DNA of 43,823 nucleotides from a virus, in IMG/VR virus record IMGVR_UViG_3300010367_000075, positions 1 to 43,823 of that record. One strand, given 5' to 3'. Positions within the stretch are counted from its first letter, which is position 1. Every line of letters begins with the position of its first letter. The notes under the pieces were generated by a model that saw nothing but the letters and a program-made list of their open reading frames with translations, was not told the DNA's origin and made no database searches. Positions 27,334 through 35,485 of this stretch are shown here, piece after piece. The position numbers and the translations under genes are program-made.

Positions 27334-28801
27334 CCCCGAGCGGTTGTCGCATAATGATGCCCTCTGGGTCTACAACGGCCTTGACTGCTGCATAACCCAC
27401 GAGGTACTTGGGGCATTGCTGCCCCAAGTGACCGAGGTTATCGGGGCAACGTACCGCTTCAGCCGCGATCTGCAAGGTCCGATCCTCGAGATGAACACAC
27501 GCGGCCTCCGCGTAGATCTGTGGCGAAGGGACGAGGTGCTCGCCGACTATCGCACCAAGATGGTGACGCTCGAGCAACAACTGGATGCCTTGGTCCGCGA
27601 CGGTATCAGCTTCTCCGAGTGGCGTGCCACCTCTTCTTGGCGCTCCAACAAGGATATGTGCCAGCTTCTCTACGAGAAGTTGGGCCTCCCGGTGCAGCGG
27701 AAGCGTCGGCCAGATGGTTCCTCCGGCCCAACCGCCGATCGTGACGCCCTCGAGAACCTTGAGTGTTACATGCTGGCCGAGCCAATCATCAAGCACGTTT
27801 TCGCACTCCGCGACCTCGGCAAGAAAGTGTCATTTCTCCAGACAGCAGTGGACCCAGATGGCCGCTTGCGTACCTCGTTCAATATCGCCGGGACCACTAC
27901 CGGACGCCTTGCGTCCTCTTACAGTGACTTTGGAACGGGAACCAATCTACAGAACGTCGAGAACCTCCTTCGCTCCGTCTTCGTAGCTGATCCCGGCATG
28001 AAGTTCTGCAACATTGACCTCGAGCAGGGTGACTCGCGGGGCGTCGGCGCTATCCATTGGAACCTGTTCCGCGACGGGCGCTACCTAGACGCCTGTGAGT
28101 CCGGGGATTTGCACACAGAAGTAGCGCGAGGAGCCTTTCGTCACCTCCCTTGGACCAACAATGCCAGCGATGACCGCGCGATAGCCAACCAGCATTTCTA
28201 CCGATCCTTCACTTATCGTGACGCAGCAAAGCGCCTGGGACATGGGACGAACTATCAGGGCCAAGCCGATAAGATGTCCCGCGCGACACACATTCCTATC
28301 ACTCACATCAAATCCTTCCAACAAAACTACCTTGAGAAGTTCCCGGCCTTCCCACTGTGGTGGCGGTGGGTTCAAGAGGCCCTTCGCGATACCCGCCAGA
28401 TCACCACGATCCTTGGACGCCAAAGGCATTTCTTGGGTGACTGGAAAGATGCAGAAACGATCCGGCAAGCGGTCGCCTACGAACCCCAATCAATTACAGC
28501 GGACACCATCGACCGTGGCCTGCTTGCGATTTGGCGCGGCAATCGCGTCCAGATGCTCTTGCAAGTGCATGACTCGGTGCTCTTCCAATTTCCCGAGCAC
28601 CTCGAACACGAGGTGGTCCCGTGGGCGCTTGCACAGATACAACAAGAGGTAGCCCTGAAGGGCGGGCGGACCTTTGTGATCCCTGGCGACGCCAAATGCG
28701 GTTGGAATTGGTCCGATGACCACTCCGACCCTGACGCGCTTCGTAAGTGGAGCGACCCCGCGCGTCCGCAGCGACGCACCCGCAACCCCTCTTTTCCCTG
28801 A
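27305..28801 (+). CDS. DNA polymerase family A, polymerase part (with exo III motif)
   Basis: 498 residues from a TTG at 27305 with AGAGGA eight bases upstream; no ATG exists before the conserved part. Residues 20-31 (VYNGLDCCITHE, Tyr23 and Asp27) are exo motif III. Then the palm, fingers and thumb: motif A FCNIDLEQGDSRG (Asp238, Glu240); motif B RDAAKRLGHGTNYQG (Arg305, Lys309, His313, Tyr317); motif C QVHDSVLFQFP (His422, Asp423). The position of E. coli Phe762 is His313, and the acidic residue after the motif C aspartate is Ser. It is the replicative polymerase, probably acting with the exonuclease gene at 25919. Confidence 0.92.
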   Translation: MRKIATRTIDPERLSHNDALWVYNGLDCCITHEVLGALLPQVTEVIGATYRFSRDLQGPILEMNTRGLRVDLWRRDEVLADYRTKMVTLEQQLDALVRDGISFSEWRATSSWRSNKDMCQLLYEKLGLPVQRKRRPDGSSGPTADRDALENLECYMLAEPIIKHVFALRDLGKKVSFLQTAVDPDGRLRTSFNIAGTTTGRLASSYSDFGTGTNLQNVENLLRSVFVADPGMKFCNIDLEQGDSRGVGAIHWNLFRDGRYLDACESGDLHTEVARGAFRHLPWTNNASDDRAIANQHFYRSFTYRDAAKRLGHGTNYQGQADKMSRATHIPITHIKSFQQNYLEKFPAFPLWWRWVQEALRDTRQITTILGRQRHFLGDWKDAETIRQAVAYEPQSITADTIDRGLLAIWRGNRVQMLLQVHDSVLFQFPEHLEHEVVPWALAQIQQEVALKGGRTFVIPGDAKCGWNWSDDHSDPDALRKWSDPARPQRRTRNPSFP

Positions 28802-28813
28802 TGGAGCCGCGTC

Positions 28814-30079
28814 GTGGCTGCTGCAACCAATATAGCTCCCTTCTTAATGCCGGATCGACAACTTGCATCATGGATGTCAGGGTTTCTCGAGTACACAGAA
28901 GGCATTCAATCCCCGCTGATCCATCGGCGATGGGCAGCTATCGCGACTGTGGCCGGGGCTATGGAGCGCAAGGTGTGGCTACGCTCCCAGGGCGAGAACA
29001 TCTACCCAAACGTCTATGTGTTCCTGGTCGGTCCCCCTGGGACAGGGAAGACGAGGGCCTTGATGGCCTGCTGGCGCTTGTGGAACACTCTCGAGGGCTA
29101 CCATGTTGCCGAGATCTCCTTGACCAAAGCCGCCCTCATCGACCGCCTCGCGGAGGCGACCCGCCAGGTCTACACCGGCGGTATCGAGGACTACAACAGC
29201 CTTCTGGTCGCCGCGCCAGAGCTTGGCGCCCTCTTGCCGAGCTACGACAGCGACTTCATGAACACCCTGACCCACCTCTACGACGGCCACCTTTACACCG
29301 AGCGCCGCCGCTCCGCCAAACAGGACTTCCAACCCATCCTAAACCCAAACGTCAACCTCGTGGCTTGCACCACACCCGGCTTTTTGACCTCCGCGATGCC
29401 CGCGTCCGCGTGGAATGAGGGCTTCTTATCGCGTGTGTGCATTGCCTACTCTGGAGAAGTCGAGATCAAAGAGTTCGACCTCGCGGAGTCGAACCCGCAC
29501 CACGGCAATGTCCGACTTCGCGATGCCCTGATCCATGATCTCCGCAAAATCAGCGAACGCACCGGGAAGATCAGCTGGACGGAGCGGGCCATCGCCACAG
29601 CGGAGGACTACAACCGACGCGAGTTCGACATAGTAACAGACAGTGGTGTGCCGCTGCTGCCGAAGCCAACGCATCCCCGCCTGATGCACTACAACACCCG
29701 CCGTCCAGTTCACTTCCTAAAACTATGCATGATCTGTGCCATCGACCGTGGCACCGAGCATATAGACCTGCCCGATGTCCTGTCCGCCATCGACCTAATG
29801 ATAGAGGTAGAAAAGGCAATGCCAGACGTATTCACGGCCATGTCCTCGGGCGGCGACGCCCAGGTAATCACTGACTGTATTTATTGGGTAATGACCGAGA
29901 ACATCCGTGCGAAGGACGAGGGCGTGCCGATGCACCTTGTCCACGAGTGGTTGTCGAGTCGCGCCCCTGCTACGCATGTCCAAAGGATCTTCGAGCTAAT
30001 GGTAAAGGCCAAGATGATCCGGGTGTTAGAGATCCCCGGAGGGTACGTCGTTAAGACGAAGCCCCAGGCGGTGGCATAA
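28814..30079 (+). CDS. DUF3987-like P-loop ATPase, probable replication helicase
   Basis: 421 residues from a GTG at 28814 (GGAG seven bases upstream). Residues 15-55 (SWMSGFLEYTEGIQSPLIHR, RWAAIATVAGAMERKVWL) resemble the N-terminus of phage DUF3987-type ATPases. Walker A is GPPGTGKT (73-80). Further motifs: LVAAPELGALLPSYDSDFMN (Walker B-like, E-L-G), and LVACTTPGFLTSAMPASAWN with arginine SRV (sensor and Arg finger). The C-terminal part looks like a winged helix (VHEWLSSRAPATHVQRIFEL). These proteins stand next to phage polymerases and are thought to be helicases or initiators. Its 3' end overlaps the convergent iron permease gene by 29 bases. Confidence 0.72.
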   Translation: MAAATNIAPFLMPDRQLASWMSGFLEYTEGIQSPLIHRRWAAIATVAGAMERKVWLRSQGENIYPNVYVFLVGPPGTGKTRALMACWRLWNTLEGYHVAEISLTKAALIDRLAEATRQVYTGGIEDYNSLLVAAPELGALLPSYDSDFMNTLTHLYDGHLYTERRRSAKQDFQPILNPNVNLVACTTPGFLTSAMPASAWNEGFLSRVCIAYSGEVEIKEFDLAESNPHHGNVRLRDALIHDLRKISERTGKISWTERAIATAEDYNRREFDIVTDSGVPLLPKPTHPRLMHYNTRRPVHFLKLCMICAIDRGTEHIDLPDVLSAIDLMIEVEKAMPDVFTAMSSGGDAQVITDCIYWVMTENIRAKDEGVPMHLVHEWLSSRAPATHVQRIFELMVKAKMIRVLEIPGGYVVKTKPQAVA

Positions 30080-30401
30080 CGGCCCGGCGAACCTCTTCGA
30101 GTTCTTCCACCGGGAGATCTTCTATCGCACCCAGCTCCGTGCGGGCACCCTCTACGGCCCGCAGCAATTCGGCGAGCTTGATCTGGATCGCGGCGGTGTC
30201 CCGTGACTGAGTGGCCTGGATCAAGAAGACCATCAGGAAGGTTACGATGGTGGTCCCGGTGTTGATGACGAGCTGCCAAGTGTCGGACCACCGGAAGAGT
30301 GGTCCGGTCGCAGCCCAAATCACCACCGTCACGAGGGCAGCAAAAAATGCCCACTGCGTTCCAACGGCCCGCTCGACCCGCCTTGCGAGGTCGTCGAACA
30401 T
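30051..30401 (-). CDS. Low-affinity iron permease-like membrane protein
   Basis: 116 residues. Starts [20 protein letters not shown], then [20 protein letters not shown] and [20 protein letters not shown], ending in a helix ([20 protein letters not shown]). This agrees along the whole length with the Iron_permease family (Pfam PF04120) of Gram-negative bacteria, about 120-140 residues. Two transmembrane helices at about 14-36 and 45-66, with the charged helix outside the membrane. Transport activity in this bacterial family is not well proven. It is the last gene of the leftward virion operon (TGATG overlap upstream). Could be an iron-related host gene, or a two-helix membrane protein recruited for holin-like use. 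Confidence 0.85.
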   Translation of the reverse strand: [116 protein letters not shown]

Positions 30402-33400
30402 CAGTGCCCCGTCTCCAGCACCCGCAACCGTAGCTCTTGTCCCTTCTCAACAATGTCGTCTTCGGTCCCCAGACTCCCAATGCCCACTTCAGCCCGTCCC
30501 ATAGCCCGCGCCTGATTGACGATACTCTTAATCGTATCTATCTGTGCGCCGGGCGGCATAGAGCGGAAGCGATCGCTTATGATCCCATCGAGCATGGTTT
30601 TGGCGAGCCGTCCACTGATGCGGGCATAGTCGTCGTACTGGCGTTCGGTCAGATCCACGCCGCCGATCTGCCGCCGGGGCTTATCCACGTTGATGCCAAG
30701 CTCGAGCATGGTACGGTTAACTGGATCGTCGTTGACCATCCTCATCTGTAGAGGACCGTACGCATCTGGGACGAACGGCTCGCCCCAACGGTCCCTCTTG
30801 GGCATCAAGTCCTGGCGCATCCACGGTATCCGCGACTGAAAAGACTCCCCAAGACTCCGTACTTCTCGATCGAGTGGATCGAGCATACGCGCCGTTTGCC
30901 CAACAATGCCTGGCACCGCTGACCCGGCCAGTCCGTTTATAAAACTCTTCCCGTGCCTTTCATAATCCATTACGGCCTCTGCAAGACCAGTGATGCCTCG
31001 CAGAGACAGCTTGTCGATCAGGTTCCGCCAAATTGTTATGCCAGCTAGCGTAGTAAAACGCTCATAATCAAAGTCTCGCCCATACTCATCCTTCTCGGTC
31101 ACCCAGTACTTAGCTACCGCTGCTAGATCAGCTGCCACCCCAACTGTGTTCGAGAAAGGGTCGAAGCGGCGATAGCTGACATAGACATCGCCGATCTTAG
31201 CGGAGTAAGGTTCCCATCCAGTCATCCGCAGGGTCATCTGTTCTTCGTCTTTGAGCGGACCGCCCCCTGTTATCAACCCGTTCAGTGCCATATACCCAAC
31301 ACCGATCCCCACCATATTCCCCACTAGCATCCTCGATATTTGGGTGTCCCGCGCCACAGCCCCATTCTTGCCGACCATGTTCTCCCACACTTGCTTCGAG
31401 AAGAACCCAAGTGGGCCACGCTCTAGCGAGTACTTGAGAAGGTTGACGGGCGTGCGGACGAATGGCAGCACGAGGCGCATTAACGGATGCACGCCAGCTA
31501 ATTGAAGTAACCACTGTGCCTTGCTGCCGAGCGCCGATTGAAAGGTCTGGTAACGCTCAAAATCCATCGCTGCCGCAAGCATCTCAGGGGTTGGCATACT
31601 GCGAAGCTCTACGATACGCGCCCGAAACGCATCTCCAGTCAGCCCTTCTTCTCGAGCTATCCGTGCTGACTGCACGTTGATCTCTTGTTGCCACGCTATC
31701 GCCTTGAAGAACTTATCCTCCGCTGCCAGGAAGCGGCCCGGCAATCGCACCCCCTGTCCCACTATCCCTGGGATGGAACGCTCTCCTACCTCCGATGGAT
31801 TGTAAACATCGACCTTACTCTCATCACGCAGAATGGCTCCAGCCCCTCGAAGCCCGTCCACAAAACCCATCGAGATACCATGCGCCCGATCAATCATATC
31901 ACGAGCTACCACACCCTGTTCTCTACCAAACGTCCGAAATACTCGGCCAACCGCTGCGGCCACCCCTGCCTCAAGCGGCGCTCCCACCATCACACCAAAA
32001 TTGGTTCCCATATTTACGAGGTGCGTATATGGCCCGGATACCAGCGCATTGATCCACGCCTCCGTGAACATCTTTCCCCATCGGGCATCTCTTATCCTCG
32101 ACAGATACGTGTTGATCTGTTCCGGCATGGCCAGCTGCGACAACTCACGAGCCTCGGCACGCAGCTCTTCAAGCCCTATGCCTTTTTTGTTCTGTCTTTT
32201 AAGCAAGAGATTTATTTCACCAAGCTCTCCCTCTGCCCGAAGATAACGGAAGGCTCGCAGCGCCCGACCCGCTTCAGCTGTTGCTCCCGATACGGCCTCC
32301 TGGATCATCATGTGGGTTTGCCTGGCCTGTGCGTAGTCAAGCAGGGTGGTTTCGTCGGCCTTGGTCGCAAGTTTGAGGGCGAGGTCGCGGACATAGGTGG
32401 CGGAGTTCCTTAACAGAGTTCGTGCCCACACTACCTGCTCCGCGGTCCATGCCTGCCCGACTTCCCATTTGTCAATCGACTTTGGATCAACTCCTAGCTC
32501 TTCGGCGAGCCGGATAGTTTCTGCGTCAGTAAGGACGTTGCGACGAGCCTCCATGAACCCGCTCTGTTCTCCCGACGCATCAACGATCACCTGCCGCACA
32601 TCGTCAGCGGTTTCAATGTTCTCGACCCGAATGTTTCCATCGTAGTCTATGAGGGGACGGTCGGCAGGCCCGTATCCATCTCCCGTTTCGCGTGGCGTTT
32701 CGCTTTTTCTCGAAGATACAGTTCTACCTTCGCCGACGTTATCATCTGGTCCAATACCTGCTTCTCTTCGGAAGACAGCTTTTGGGTCTTCTGCGCCTCC
32801 GTCAGATACGCCAGTTCGCGCTGGGCGGCTCCTTGCATCTCGTCGTCCACTTTGGATCTCCGCTCTCAGTTGTCCGGCAGCGGCCTCACGCTCCCGCGCC
32901 AAATCATCCGCTTTGTCTGCGGCGAGGTGAGGCGGGGTGGCGCGCGCTTCAGCGACCGGGTCGCGGGGCGGTGGCCGCTCCGGCGCAACGACGGGTTCCC
33001 GCTCCGGCGCGAGCATCCGATCGAAGACCTGCCTAATGCGGTCGTTGATCGGCACCCCGGCCTGTATTCCGCCCTGATAGATCGCGGTGAGCCACTCCTT
33101 GAACTGCTGGAACACCCGCCCCAAACCCTTCGATGGCGCAGTTCCTTCCAACAAGTACCGCTCGAACCCAGACGCGAACTGTTCGTGCGACGCCACCGAG
33201 ATCGGCTCGCCCTCCTGCACACCTAGCCACTCGCGAAGCGCCGCCACATCCTCGACAAGATCACGAGGGGCCTTGCCATGCGTCGAGTCGCGGAACAGCC
33301 GCTCGAGCCAATCATGGCCCGTCTCATGCATGAAGGTGGAGGCATCGGCGTTCTTGAAAAAGGTGATCAGGCTGCGGGCTGCGCGGGGGTCTGATGGGTC

Positions 33401-35485
33401 GGCGAGCCGTATCTTGCCGCGCGCGGGCTGTTCGAGGACTACCCCTGTTTCACGAGCTGTGCCACGCTGTCCCGACCCCCGCACATTGGGCGCTTCACGC
33501 TGGTAGATGTCCCACGCACTACCCAGTTCCCCTTTGAACCGGGCCGCATGGGCTTCGTACATCGACTGTAGAATGCGGGCAGCGGCCTTCGCTTCAGTCT
33601 CCGGTCGCCCAGCCAGCACCAGCTTTTGGGCCGCGTCGGTAGAGATGGTGCCGTTGCGCTGGTACAGCGTACGCAGCGCGTCGGCGTTCTTCGCGATCAT
33701 CCTGTCACGGATGCGGTTGGCCTCCGTAAACCCCACAGCTAAATCGCGCTGTATGTCACTCGTCGAGAGGTTGCCGGTCGTCGTCAGCTCACGTTCGAGG
33801 CGCGCAGCCGCCGCCGCTATCCCCGGCTTCTCCTCCAACCTGATTGGCAACGCTTCGGTGCGCAGGCGATCGACACCTTGGCGCAGGATGGCCTGCACAT
33901 CAGCGTCGTGCCGCGCTACATCCTCCGCGCGGACAGCCGCATTGCGCCGTTGCTCCGCGTTGCGCAGCGCTGTCCGTTCCTCGCCCGACAGATCGAGGCG
34001 AACACGCTCTCCATCCATCACCACCGACACGTTGCCAGCATTGTTGACCCGATACGGCAACGGCTTGCCAGCCTCGGCATCCGTCTTCGCTGCCAGGATC
34101 GCCGACCTTTGCGCGTAAGCCGCTTTGAGGCGGGCTTCTTGAGCCGCTGCCGCCTCCGGTGTGACCGCCGCCAGTCGTCCCACGCCTTCCGGCGTGTCGA
34201 TGACAATCTCGAACCCGCCTCCAGGCAATCGGTTGATCTGGGTTTGGGCACCGCGCGGTGCCACCACTGTTGGCTCTGGCGCATGGATGGCCTCCGTCGC
34301 ATCGCGTATGGCGGTCCCGACTTGCGGCCCCAGTGTCCGCAGCCCCTCGTCGGCCTCCACGAGTCGCTGACGCAGGAACGCCATCGCCGGTGTGTCCTCG
34401 TGCAGATAGCTGTCGAGCGCGTCTTGGGTTTCCGCGATCCGTCTGCGCTGCGCGTTGGTCAGGCGAGACTCGACCCCATTCACCTTCGCCAGCATCTCGT
34501 CGATGTACTGCTGTGCCGCCACAGCGGTTGGATGCGAGCGTCGCGCTTCGGCCTCCTCGTTAATGAGGCGCAGCGTTTCCGCGTGCATCTCGGTGAAGTG
34601 GTCGTATGCCGAGAAGAGCTGCGGATTGGTCGTGGCCGCTATCTCACGCGGCGTGAAGGGCGGCATCTCAGGGACCGCCCCCGGAAACGCGCCCGGCGCC
34701 TCGCCCTGGGTGGCAACTGGTTCGCCCACTATCGGGGCTTCCGCAGTCCGTCCCTGCACCGTAAGCGACACATCAGCGTTAGGCGCGAACCGTTCCGACG
34801 CCGTGAGATCGGACGACCGCCGCCCGAACACCCCAAGGTCTGCCGCCACATCCAGATCAAGCGGTGCTCCGCGCGGCAACAGCCGTCCCATAGTCGGCGA
34901 CGGCGCACCGAGCGGAGCACCTCCCCGCAGAGGGAGGCCAGTCAAACGCCCTGCGGGGAACACTTCGAGCGCGGCGCCTATCGCTTCCCTTGGAACCCCC
35001 AACTCTACTGCGGCCCCTGCCGCGCCCATGATCGTGGCCTGCGAAGCCCAGAGGGCCTGATACATCATCTCGTTGAATTGCTGGGTGATCGTCCTCATCC
35101 GTGCGTCCACTGGCGCAAACACCCCCGCATCCTGCAACTGTTTCCTCGTCGGGTCAGGTTGTCCTGGGATGGCTGTAGTGCTCATCGCCTGGTCCCAGAC
35201 CCGATTATACTCCGCTGCGAAGTGGCTCAGGGCCGGTGACTTGCTGTACCACGGCTTCGGTGGCGCGAACACCTCATCAACATTCGGCAGCCGTCCGAAC
35301 ACCTCATCGACATCTGGCAGCGGTCCCTTGAAGGCACTCGGCGCGTTTGGCAACAGCGGCAGGGACGGCGTAATAGCTCCGACAACGGCTGCGGCTGCCG
35401 AAGCAATGCCACGTCCACTTCGCTCTGCTTGCGGGTTTACCGGAACATCTTCTGCTGGCGGGACGAGGGGCGGTAGATCACTCAT
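30401..35485 (-). CDS. Giant internal virion protein with metalloprotease-like motif
   Basis: 1694 residues. The N-terminal 100 residues are linker-like with a duplicated PDVDEVFGRLPNVDEVFAPP element. Long helical stretches follow (about 280-560). At 715-730 TFMHETGHDWLERLF contains HETGH, the H-E-x-x-H zinc site of metallopeptidases. After a Pro/Arg-rich linker (about 850-960) come helical regions and a hydrophobic segment (about 1385-1420: MLVGNMVGIGVGYMALNGLI). Giant multi-domain proteins in this position are the ejected internal proteins of T7- and BPP-1-like phages, which form a channel across the envelope. The zinc protease could process host or virion proteins after entry. It is likely fully coded as one frame; ATGA overlap upstream. 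Confidence 0.85.
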   Translation of the reverse strand: MSDLPPLVPPAEDVPVNPQAERSGRGIASAAAAVVGAITPSLPLLPNAPSAFKGPLPDVDEVFGRLPNVDEVFAPPKPWYSKSPALSHFAAEYNRVWDQAMSTTAIPGQPDPTRKQLQDAGVFAPVDARMRTITQQFNEMMYQALWASQATIMGAAGAAVELGVPREAIGAALEVFPAGRLTGLPLRGGAPLGAPSPTMGRLLPRGAPLDLDVAADLGVFGRRSSDLTASERFAPNADVSLTVQGRTAEAPIVGEPVATQGEAPGAFPGAVPEMPPFTPREIAATTNPQLFSAYDHFTEMHAETLRLINEEAEARRSHPTAVAAQQYIDEMLAKVNGVESRLTNAQRRRIAETQDALDSYLHEDTPAMAFLRQRLVEADEGLRTLGPQVGTAIRDATEAIHAPEPTVVAPRGAQTQINRLPGGGFEIVIDTPEGVGRLAAVTPEAAAAQEARLKAAYAQRSAILAAKTDAEAGKPLPYRVNNAGNVSVVMDGERVRLDLSGEERTALRNAEQRRNAAVRAEDVARHDADVQAILRQGVDRLRTEALPIRLEEKPGIAAAAARLERELTTTGNLSTSDIQRDLAVGFTEANRIRDRMIAKNADALRTLYQRNGTISTDAAQKLVLAGRPETEAKAAARILQSMYEAHAARFKGELGSAWDIYQREAPNVRGSGQRGTARETGVVLEQPARGKIRLADPSDPRAARSLITFFKNADASTFMHETGHDWLERLFRDSTHGKAPRDLVEDVAALREWLGVQEGEPISVASHEQFASGFERYLLEGTAPSKGLGRVFQQFKEWLTAIYQGGIQAGVPINDRIRQVFDRMLAPEREPVVAPERPPPRDPVAEARATPPHLAADKADDLAREREAAAGQLRAEIQSGRRDARSRPARTGVSDGGAEDPKAVFRREAGIGPDDNVGEGRTVSSRKSETPRETGDGYGPADRPLIDYDGNIRVENIETADDVRQVIVDASGEQSGFMEARRNVLTDAETIRLAEELGVDPKSIDKWEVGQAWTAEQVVWARTLLRNSATYVRDLALKLATKADETTLLDYAQARQTHMMIQEAVSGATAEAGRALRAFRYLRAEGELGEINLLLKRQNKKGIGLEELRAEARELSQLAMPEQINTYLSRIRDARWGKMFTEAWINALVSGPYTHLVNMGTNFGVMVGAPLEAGVAAAVGRVFRTFGREQGVVARDMIDRAHGISMGFVDGLRGAGAILRDESKVDVYNPSEVGERSIPGIVGQGVRLPGRFLAAEDKFFKAIAWQQEINVQSARIAREEGLTGDAFRARIVELRSMPTPEMLAAAMDFERYQTFQSALGSKAQWLLQLAGVHPLMRLVLPFVRTPVNLLKYSLERGPLGFFSKQVWENMVGKNGAVARDTQISRMLVGNMVGIGVGYMALNGLITGGGPLKDEEQMTLRMTGWEPYSAKIGDVYVSYRRFDPFSNTVGVAADLAAVAKYWVTEKDEYGRDFDYERFTTLAGITIWRNLIDKLSLRGITGLAEAVMDYERHGKSFINGLAGSAVPGIVGQTARMLDPLDREVRSLGESFQSRIPWMRQDLMPKRDRWGEPFVPDAYGPLQMRMVNDDPVNRTMLELGINVDKPRRQIGGVDLTERQYDDYARISGRLAKTMLDGIISDRFRSMPPGAQIDTIKSIVNQARAMGRAEVGIGSLGTEDDIVEKGQELRLRVLETGH

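Noticed and set aside
33878-35239. 453-residue plus-strand frame
   Set aside because: Antisense to the giant internal virion protein; Arg/His/Cys-rich composition typical of the complementary strand of a GC-rich gene.
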